From the IMG/VR virus record IMGVR_UViG_3300021409_000086, positions 1 to 44,920 of that record: 44,920 nt of DNA. One strand, written 5' to 3'. Both the position numbers and the translations under genes were made by a program. The notes beneath the pieces are model-generated. The model worked only from the letters and a program-made list of their open reading frames with translations, made no database searches and was not told the origin of the DNA. The first letter of the stretch is position 1, and every line of letters starts with the position of its first letter. Shown piece by piece: positions 40,041 through 44,920 of this stretch. Source of the stretch: a virus.

Positions 40041-40091
40041 GTTAAGATTTCTAAAATAAATATTGACGCATGCTGTTTAGTTTTCTAAATT
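40041..40091 (+). promoter_or_regulatory. Early promoter pL with two operators
   Basis: TTGACG (40063-40068) and TAAATT (40086-40091), 17-base spacer. Operators GTTAAGATTTCTAAAA (40041-40056) and GTTTAGTTTTCTAAAT (40075-40090) follow the same pattern as at pR; the second covers the -10. CI should silence this promoter in the lysogen. Confidence 0.82.
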
Positions 40092-40300
40092 GAACCCATC
40101 GCCAACGACAACACGGCGACGGGCCAACCGGCCCACCACACGACTGGTGAAGCCGCCAGATAGCCAGGGATCAGCGAAGTGATCTCCCAGCCCCTACCAG
40201 GGATCGACTGGAACAAAGTTCTTTAAGCAGAACGGATTTACCGATTTCACTGGCTGGCCTTGGCAACAGGGCCAGACGGGAAATCAACGGAGCTAAGGCA
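40092..40300 (+). ncRNA. Structured leader of the left operon
   Basis: About 200 untranslated bases with successive hairpins: CCC-TCGCC/GGCGA-GGG (about 40098-40126), GGGATCA/TGATC-CCC (about 40168-40190) and a GNRA-capped stem (40254-40275). GTTCTTTAA at 40219-40227 resembles boxA. It has the look of an antitermination leader (nut- or put-like). Confidence 0.5.
40254..40275 (+). ncRNA. GNRA-capped hairpin 1
   Basis: CTGGCCTTG-GCAA-CAGGGCCAG: 9 bp with one U-G pair and a GCAA tetraloop, then ACGGGAAATC. The upper part matches hairpin 2; the lower pairs differ but remain complementary. It ends 25 bases before the gene at 40301. Confidence 0.65.
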
Positions 40301-40501
40301 ATGGCAACGAAACGCGGAAGCGAAATTCAAGTTGGCGACGTGATCTATGTCGGCATCGGTAACAGAACAGGGCGTGTTCAGGAGTTCAAGCCGCACCCGC
40401 CGCTGGCAGAACGCAACCCAGGGCTCACCGGTCGCGTGGCGGTAACGGATCGCGGCTCAATCACCCTTATCGACCAAAAGCCGACTCGGATGCCGGGATA
40501 G
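40301..40501 (+). CDS. Small beta-barrel-like protein, first gene of left operon
   Basis: 66 residues, KOW/SH3-like in outline (IQVGDVIYVGIGNRTGRVQEF). GGAG lies before the ATG. First gene after pL and flanked by two similar RNA hairpins. Its small, basic, beta-type sequence could bind nucleic acid; an antiterminator role is a guess based on place. Confidence 0.68.
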   Translation: MATKRGSEIQVGDVIYVGIGNRTGRVQEFKPHPPLAERNPGLTGRVAVTDRGSITLIDQKPTRMPG

Positions 40502-40512
40502 GAATTTCACTG

Positions 40513-40536
40513 ATGCAGCTTGGCGACAGGCTGCAT
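40513..40536 (+). ncRNA. GNRA-capped hairpin 2
   Basis: ATGCAGCTTG-GCGA-CAGGCTGCAT: 10 bp with the same U-G pair and GNRA loop as hairpin 1, followed by TGGGAAATC, and 29 bases before the TerB start. Confidence 0.65.
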
Positions 40537-40565
40537 TGGGAAATCCCCCAACCTGAGGCACCACT

Positions 40566-41000
40566 ATGTTAGGCAAATTGTTCGGCAAGAAATCCGGTCA
40601 GGCCCGCGCTGCTGTATCCAAGCTGGCAAATCGCGATCTGATGGAAGCTGTCGTCTACGGCGCAATCTACGTGGCCGCCGCAGACGGTGATCTCGAAGAC
40701 GTTGAGCTGCAGAAGGTCGAAACCATCCTTAGCAACAACCCGGCGCTCCAGGGCTTCGGCGCCGAGCTGTCCAACACCATCGACCGCGCCAAGACAGACT
40801 TCAAATCCGGCCCGCGCATCCTGCGTCAGAACGCCGAGAAAGAGCTGGGTGACCTGGCTCACAGCCCGCAAGAGGCGCTGACCGTGCTCAACGTGATGTT
40901 GACCGTGGCCGAAGCCGACGGCGAGATCGAAGACGCGGAGCTGAAAGCGTTGGAGCGCAGCGCCAAGCTGCTGGGCCTGAACCTGAAAGACCATCTGTAA
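40566..41000 (+). CDS. TerB-domain protein
   Basis: 144 residues with the TerB helical fold: VVYGAIYVAAADGDLEDVEL and a second acidic helix-turn (VAEADGEIEDAELKALER) that can bind metal. TerB domains occur in tellurite resistance and phage-defence or stress operons; in this early operon its role is unknown. The next gene starts right after its stop. Confidence 0.85.
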   Translation: MLGKLFGKKSGQARAAVSKLANRDLMEAVVYGAIYVAAADGDLEDVELQKVETILSNNPALQGFGAELSNTIDRAKTDFKSGPRILRQNAEKELGDLAHSPQEALTVLNVMLTVAEADGEIEDAELKALERSAKLLGLNLKDHL

Positions 41001-41174
41001 ATGTACTTGGTCCGGGAAATGGTGGAACGCCTCCGGGCGTTTCTCATCGTCGTCCTGCTCATCGGCGTGGTGGTGATCGATTCGGTTTCCCGGGTGATCA
41101 GCATGTGCGCCGATGGATTCCTCGCGGTCCTGATCCTGCTGCTGGTCTGGCCGCTGATCAGGAGAATGCCATGA
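41001..41174 (+). CDS. 57-residue two-span membrane protein
   Basis: Starts MYLVREMVERLRAFLIVVLL and has two hydrophobic segments (about 13-27 and 40-54) with a basic end RRMP. It begins at the base after the TerB stop and ends in an ATGA overlap with the next gene, so the three are coupled. It may anchor TerB at the membrane. Confidence 0.68.
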   Translation: MYLVREMVERLRAFLIVVLLIGVVVIDSVSRVISMCADGFLAVLILLLVWPLIRRMP

Positions 41175-41356
41175 CCGAGAAGAAGCCCAAGCGGATCAAA
41201 TACAAGCTCTGGCACCCCGCAGGCCACTGCGAATTCAACGGTGGGCTGTCCGAGGGCCTGTTCTACGCCGCGCACCACCTCACTGGGCAGGAGCGGCTGG
41301 ACCTGATCGCCAAGCTGCAGGCGAAACATGCCGAGCTCGAGGCGGCCGGACGGTAA
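41171..41356 (+). CDS. Small soluble protein coupled to the TerB genes
   Basis: 61 residues from MTEKKPKRIKYKLWHPAGH; basic start, then LFYAAHHLTGQERLDLIAKLQAKHAELEA, seen as TGQERLDLIAKLQ. Its ATG overlaps the upstream stop by 4 bases. Not recognised. Confidence 0.65.
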   Translation: MTEKKPKRIKYKLWHPAGHCEFNGGLSEGLFYAAHHLTGQERLDLIAKLQAKHAELEAAGR

Positions 41357-41995
41357 GCATCACTTCTGCCCATTCAACGAGTGGGCAGCGGGATGGCCAT
41401 GGCCTCAACGAAATTGCCGCTTCACGGGCCTACGGCAATCTAAATAATCAGAGTCCCCGTCAGAAGGTTGGAGACCTTCCCGATCCCCTGGAACGCTTCA
41501 ACGCTGACCAGAGCGCATCGGAGAGTGAGCGAAGCGTGCCCGAGCGGGCTGCACCGGTAGGATCGCAAAGCCCCGTGAATGTCCTGGGCCGGTTGAGCAA
41601 GACGGCCAATACCAAAAACCCGGCGGGAAACAAGCAGGCGTAGCGACCTGGTGTTTCGATCACTCTCCAATGCGCTCAGATGTAAGGCAGAACCTTGCAC
41701 CTCGCAGAACCGCGCGGATGAGCACACACCAGCCCCGGCTGGCCCCCTGCGCCCAACCATCCGGGATTTCCGGACGGTTCACTATCACACGGAGGATTTG
41801 CAGCCATGTAGCACATCAGCGAGCCCGGACTACTGCTCCACGCGGCTCTGGGATAACGGCCAACGTACGGAGGCGTCGTTGAGCCAGCAGCAAAACAAAA
41901 GCCCGGGCACGACCGGGCTTTTTTCATCCCGCGTTTACCCGCGAGCACTTGCATCGAGTGCTGGCGAATACACGCAACCATCTGAGGGAAAGGAC
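41357..41995 (+). ncRNA. Gene-poor structured region, C4/CI-like RNA control element
   Basis: About 640 bases without a convincing gene. Two 20-base segments, 41509-41528 and 41660-41679, are complementary at 18 of 20 positions and enclose a 131-base domain with local stems (CCCG-AG-CGGG, GGCCG/CGGCC). Further stems: TGCCCA/TGGGCA (41367-41387), ATTGCCG/CGGCAAT (41413-41439), GAAGGT/ACCTTC, CCAGCC/GGCTGG. A terminator lies at 41899-41924. From memory, the layout and parts of the sequence resemble the C4/CI antisense RNA regions of P1/P4-type elements. A GTG-initiated frame from 41651 stays open into the gene at 41996. Confidence 0.55.
41899..41924 (+). terminator. Intrinsic terminator inside the left operon
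   Basis: AAGCCCGG-GCACGA-CCGGGCTT, perfect 8-bp stem, then TTTTTT. It lies 71 bases before the next gene, within the putative leader frame, as expected of a premature-termination switch. Confidence 0.85.
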
Positions 41996-42331
41996 ATGCA
42001 TCAGACCATCCAACAAAAGCGCGCCATCCTCGATGTGCTGCGCCAACGCGCCCAGATCGCTCGGGACGAGTTCAATGCCAAGCCGCGCTTCGTCGTGGTC
42101 CCGCATCAGAACAATCTGTTCGGCGTGGTCGACCGCCAGACCGGCGTCGAGCGCGCCGAGGTCGCTGGCCACAACAGCGCCTGCCAGGCCGCGCAGAGCT
42201 TCGAGAACGTGGCGGACTTCAGCCAGGCCGCGCAGCTGACCGCAGGGAACGTCGCGCGCTGGATGTTCCGCTGGACTTTGGCGCTCGGCCTGACCCTGGC
42301 TGCATTCGCCTTCTACGGGGCGCACCCATGA
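41996..42331 (+). CDS. Small protein with C-terminal membrane span
   Basis: 111 residues from MHQTIQQKRAILDVL; GAGGGAAAGG lies before the ATG. The N-terminal 85 residues are soluble (FVVVPHQNNLFGVVDRQTG), the last 25 hydrophobic (FRWTLALGLTLAAFAFYG). First gene beyond the terminator, so its expression should depend on read-through. The frame is open upstream to 41651. Confidence 0.75.
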   Translation: MHQTIQQKRAILDVLRQRAQIARDEFNAKPRFVVVPHQNNLFGVVDRQTGVERAEVAGHNSACQAAQSFENVADFSQAAQLTAGNVARWMFRWTLALGLTLAAFAFYGAHP

Positions 42332-42522
42332 ACTTTGTACCCCAGCCAGACCCGCACAAAGAAGCGATCGCGCTGCTCAGCGCCCAGATCGATCAATACC
42401 TGGCCACCGGCAAGCGCATTCAGGCAGTCCCGCCAGGCGCTACCGCCGACGTCCCGATGTTCGGCACCACCAGCCGCACCAAGAAAAAGAAGGCCCGCAC
42501 CAGCGATGCGTCGAGTCAATAA
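42328..42522 (+). CDS. Small early protein
   Basis: 64 residues from MNFVPQPDPHKEAIALLSAQ with a very basic tail (TKKKKARTSD). ATGA overlap with the membrane protein gene indicates coupling. Not recognised. Confidence 0.65.
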   Translation: MNFVPQPDPHKEAIALLSAQIDQYLATGKRIQAVPPGATADVPMFGTTSRTKKKKARTSDASSQ

Positions 42523-42590
42523 GCGCGTGCACCAGCGCCGCCGGCAAGCCTGGCTTGAACTGCCGGCGCACCAGATCAATGAGGCACCAG

Positions 42591-42941
42591 ATGGAAAAGT
42601 CATTATCCGCGAAGCACTCCGCAGATTACCGGGCGCGCCAGAACGCGGAGAAAGTGCGCCTGGGGATCGAAACCCTGAAGGTGGACATGCCGATAGGTGT
42701 CAAATCGCGGATGACCACGGCGATGAAGGAGCACGGGTACAGCCAAATGCAGGAGCTTTGGCAAGATCTTGCACTGTCGTTCCTGTCGATGCCGCATGAG
42801 GAACAGGCCAGGCGGTTGAGAAAGCCTGACGCGTCAGCTTTTGTGATAACTCCAAGGCTAGCGCGTCAGCTTGATCAGGAATCGCGCCGAGAGATTGCGC
42901 GCGACTGGGGGGATGAGGTTATTTCGCCTCTGGAATGTTAA
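42591..42941 (+). CDS. Helical early protein, possible DNA-binding or regulator
   Basis: 116 residues from MEKSLSAKHSADYRARQ; GAGG lies 8 bases before the ATG at 42591. The part ETLKVDMPIGVKSRMTTAMKEHGYS resembles a ribbon-helix-helix-type unit (KVDMPIGVKSRM), and the rest is helical. Its end overlaps the convergent gene at 42919 by 23 bases. Function unknown. Confidence 0.7.
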   Translation: MEKSLSAKHSADYRARQNAEKVRLGIETLKVDMPIGVKSRMTTAMKEHGYSQMQELWQDLALSFLSMPHEEQARRLRKPDASAFVITPRLARQLDQESRREIARDWGDEVISPLEC

Positions 42942-43446
42942 TCATGCTGAGCGCCTGCTTGAAGTTAATCGAGGCGGATCCATCAAAGTACGAGCGCCAG
43001 AAGTTGAAAAATGTCCCTACAGCGATGCACATATCGAATACATCACCGCTTTTGGTAAGGATGTTGAGTTCGAGTACCTCATTGGCGCCATCTAAGTCAT
43101 ATTCCGGGACTCGCGCCCTGGTAGAAGCTTCCTGAAGAAGCTTTGCTTCATGCTTCACCTCGTTGGAGATCAGCCTGCAAGCATGTAGCGCCTTGCCAAG
43201 CTCCTGATCCGCACCTTCCACCAGGTTTATGAAGTCGAAGCCTTTGCCGCATTGGTGCATCAAGGCGGCCTTATCAGCGAGGTGGTTGAGCAACAATGCC
43301 GCGCAAATTAGGCGACGATAAATCAGCATTAGTCGGACGCGATCGACAGGTTCATCAGATTGGTATTCATCCCAGAATTCTGTGTAGGCCACCGCTGCAA
43401 GCTCGCGCCAGTAGCCCCGAACATCGTCCAAATACATCTCTGCCAT
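42919..43446 (-). CDS. Unknown helical protein against the left operon
   Basis: 175 residues from MAEMYLDDVRGYWRELAAV; GGGAG lies before the ATG at 43446. All-helical, with no membrane segment or catalytic motif. Lower GC than its neighbours and opposite strand mark it as a possible acquired cargo gene. Not recognised. Confidence 0.72.
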   Translation of the reverse strand: MAEMYLDDVRGYWRELAAVAYTEFWDEYQSDEPVDRVRLMLIYRRLICAALLLNHLADKAALMHQCGKGFDFINLVEGADQELGKALHACRLISNEVKHEAKLLQEASTRARVPEYDLDGANEVLELNILTKSGDVFDMCIAVGTFFNFWRSYFDGSASINFKQALSMINIPEAK

Positions 43447-43533
43447 CTTCGCTCCCTGACCCGGCCCCATGCCGGTCACCACATATAGCCCACCACTCGA
43501 ACTTTCGCTAGCGGTGGGCCGTGTGGGGGGGGA

Positions 43534-43650
43534 TCAGCTTGATCCAGGCGGAATCCCGTCCTTGTTGAAGTCCTTAAGGCGTTCCTTCTCCTGCTCAGTG
43601 GAGTGAGCTGGAACGTCATCTTTTGGCGGTTCTTTCTTTTCTTCTGCCAT
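43534..43650 (-). CDS. 38-residue acidic/basic micro-protein
   Basis: Starts MAEEKKEPPKDDVPAHSTEQ and ends DFNKDGIPPGSS; highly charged and probably disordered. AGGAG lies about 10 bases before the ATG. Its sequence composition and clear ribosome site make it plausible, though short. Function unknown. Confidence 0.5.
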   Translation of the reverse strand: MAEEKKEPPKDDVPAHSTEQEKERLKDFNKDGIPPGSS

Positions 43651-43761
43651 TGCCGTGTCTCCTCGGGTGTGTGCCTGTTTTGGCAGCCCCTGGCAATAGC
43701 AGTTCAACCAACCTATTCGCCACCGAACTTTCGGAGGCTTGATTCTGCATGGAGCATTTCT

Positions 43762-44307
43762 ATGAAGGTCGAAACGTCCACTGTCACCAAGCTGTTGATC
43801 ACCGGCGCCGGCGGGCTCGACCCGATCACGGTGTTTCTGGAAGACCTTGCTCCTTGCAAAGGAAAAATCACGGTGAACTACTGGGGCAAAAGCTGGACAG
43901 CTTACTGGGGCGGAATGTGGGATGGTCTGACCGTGGGCCAGTTCTTCTGCAAGCTCAATACCGCGTACATCATCGGCTACTTTGACCAGCAGATGAGCTC
44001 ACGTAGATTCAGTGGCGATGCTCTCGCAGAGAAGGCAAAGCGCCTTGTGCTTAAAGAGAGGCGCACGTTCTGCTATGACCGGGATGAAGCCCGCGAGATG
44101 TACGAGGACGCTGAGGAATTGCGCGACTCACCTTCAATTGATCACCTGCATGGCGCTCATAGCGAACTCATGCACAAACTTTTCGGGGATGAATGGTGGC
44201 ATCTGAGCAACGACGCCACCGAGCCAAACCCTGATTACGTTTACCTGGAGCGGATTGTTGTCGCGGTCCAGGCCGCGCTGTCACCTTCTGAATCAGCGGC
44301 AGCCTGA
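43762..44307 (+). CDS. Conserved phage early protein
   Basis: 181 residues from MKVETSTVTKLLITGAGGLD, with GGAG 8 bases upstream. The opening KLLITGAGGLDPITVFLED and KITVNYWGKSWTAYWGGM resemble hypothetical proteins in early regions of many temperate phages. No catalytic motif recognised. It shows that the prophage extends at least this far right. Confidence 0.78.
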   Translation: MKVETSTVTKLLITGAGGLDPITVFLEDLAPCKGKITVNYWGKSWTAYWGGMWDGLTVGQFFCKLNTAYIIGYFDQQMSSRRFSGDALAEKAKRLVLKERRTFCYDRDEAREMYEDAEELRDSPSIDHLHGAHSELMHKLFGDEWWHLSNDATEPNPDYVYLERIVVAVQAALSPSESAAA

Positions 44308-44568
44308 TCACACCACCGCATCAGCCTGCTCAATCAGCGAATGACTGACGGCATCCTCGACCGATATCCACGGTGGCTGCTGGCTCTGAGTGCGGGACTT
44401 CAAGAAAGCTTTGGTTCTTTCGACGTTGAGTCGTTGACCGGACGCCTGAAGCTGCTGGAAAAGCTCTTCGGGCATCCCGTAGTAGCCGCACTCCTTGCAC
44501 TGCCGGACCGAGAATTGGCCAACAGTCGAAATCTCCCTGTCCTTCAACTCACAAATGACGCAGGTCAT
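44308..44568 (-). CDS. Small zinc-finger protein
   Basis: 86 residues from MTCVICELKDREIS; AAGGAG lies upstream of the ATG at 44568. CVIC and CKEC pairs form a zinc knuckle of the MqsA/YgiT type in outline, but the usual HTH partner domain is absent; the rest is helical. It converges on the gene at 43762, stop next to stop. Confidence 0.72.
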   Translation of the reverse strand: MTCVICELKDREISTVGQFSVRQCKECGYYGMPEELFQQLQASGQRLNVERTKAFLKSRTQSQQPPWISVEDAVSHSLIEQADAVV

Positions 44569-44647
44569 CACCAGTTCTCCTTGATTGGTTGACTTCGACC
44601 ATAGCGAATTTTTTTGAGCAGAATCAACGGGCCTCGGACGAACTGCA

Positions 44648-44863
44648 TCAGCCGCTCGCAGACTCACCGTAGTCCAAAGCATCAGCAGCAACCTCTATCT
44701 GCCTGATCGCCTCAACAACGATGGGCGACACGCTGCTGGGCACAACAAGCAGTGATTCGATTGCCGTCTCACACAGCTCTTCAACGTCTACGTGCAGTGA
44801 TCTCGCTGCGTTTATGACCGCCTCAAGCGCGACTGTAAGCGCTAACTCCCGGTTATTGCTCAT
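44648..44863 (-). CDS. Small helical unknown protein
   Basis: 71 residues from MSNNRELALTVALEAVINAAR; GGGAGAAGG lies before the ATG at 44863, favoured over 44908. Helical throughout, acidic. Lies upstream of the zinc-finger gene on the same strand, possibly as an operon. Confidence 0.6.
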   Translation of the reverse strand: MSNNRELALTVALEAVINAARSLHVDVEELCETAIESLLVVPSSVSPIVVEAIRQIEVAADALDYGESASG

Positions 44864-44920
44864 GACCTTCTCCCTTCCTGTGGAGCGGTAATCGTAGGCC
44901 AACTTCACTTCGCATGGAAT

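Noticed and set aside
41440-41760. Minus-strand frames of 67-106 codons inside the structured region
   Set aside because: They follow the hairpin-rich sequence and have no ribosome site; such frames can be carried along by conserved RNA sequence.
42506-42799. 97-codon frame MRRVNKRVHQ...
   Set aside because: Overlaps the better supported gene at 42591-42941 for most of its length; its second half reads as out-of-frame sequence.
1-44920. tRNA genes, rRNA, CRISPR arrays and insertion sequences
   Set aside because: No cloverleaf, no regularly spaced repeat-spacer array and no transposase was recognised anywhere in the window.

Overview
The window is most of a lambda-like, long-tailed (siphovirus-type) prophage in a Pseudomonas-like host. 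The inference rests on a DUF1654 gene (a family known mainly from Pseudomonas), HK97-type head genes, lambda-type tail genes, the canonical lambda gene order, and GC-rich codon use. It is read almost entirely from the minus strand. I could not prove either attachment site; the best candidate for the left end is about 4.22-4.37 kb, and the right end is probably outside the window.

Left flank (1-4.2 kb): a UmuD-like SOS mutagenesis subunit under a textbook LexA box, a divergent SRAP repair gene, a frameshifted tyrosine integrase remnant, an overlapping two-gene cassette of unknown function, and a small HExxH metallopeptidase. The last three genes look more AT-rich than the phage and read like accessory cargo.

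Late region (4.4-29.4 kb, minus strand): one transcription unit. Read from 29.4 kb leftwards it is holin, nested spanins, small genes, HNH nuclease, candidate cos, TerS, TerL, portal, ClpP-like protease, capsid, connectors, tail tube, G/GT frameshift chaperone, tape measure, tail M-L-K, a lipoprotein, I, a giant J, two small tail-tip proteins and a lysozyme-like protein. Four intrinsic terminators sit just upstream of the ribosome binding sites of late genes.

Region between Q and lysis (29.5-31.0 kb): three plus-strand genes (two regulators, one membrane protein) opposite the late operon, with palindromes in their promoters.

Delayed early region (31-37.8 kb, minus): cro, CII-like, Rha/KilAC antirepressor, O with an internal iteron array, P, nin-type small genes, VRR-NUC, a tyrosine recombinase in an unusual internal position, a zinc-finger protein and a Q-like gene.

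Immunity and left operon (37.8-44.9 kb, plus): a LexA-like CI repressor with a two-gene lysogenic tail, related operators at both pR and pL, an SOS-boxed DUF1654 gene, a structured pL leader with GNRA-capped hairpins, a TerB gene, and a gene-poor stretch of about 640 bases with a 20-nt long-range helix and an internal terminator. That stretch resembles the C4/CI antisense RNA immunity elements of P1/P4-type phages and is the most interesting part of the window. Further small accessory genes follow to the right edge.
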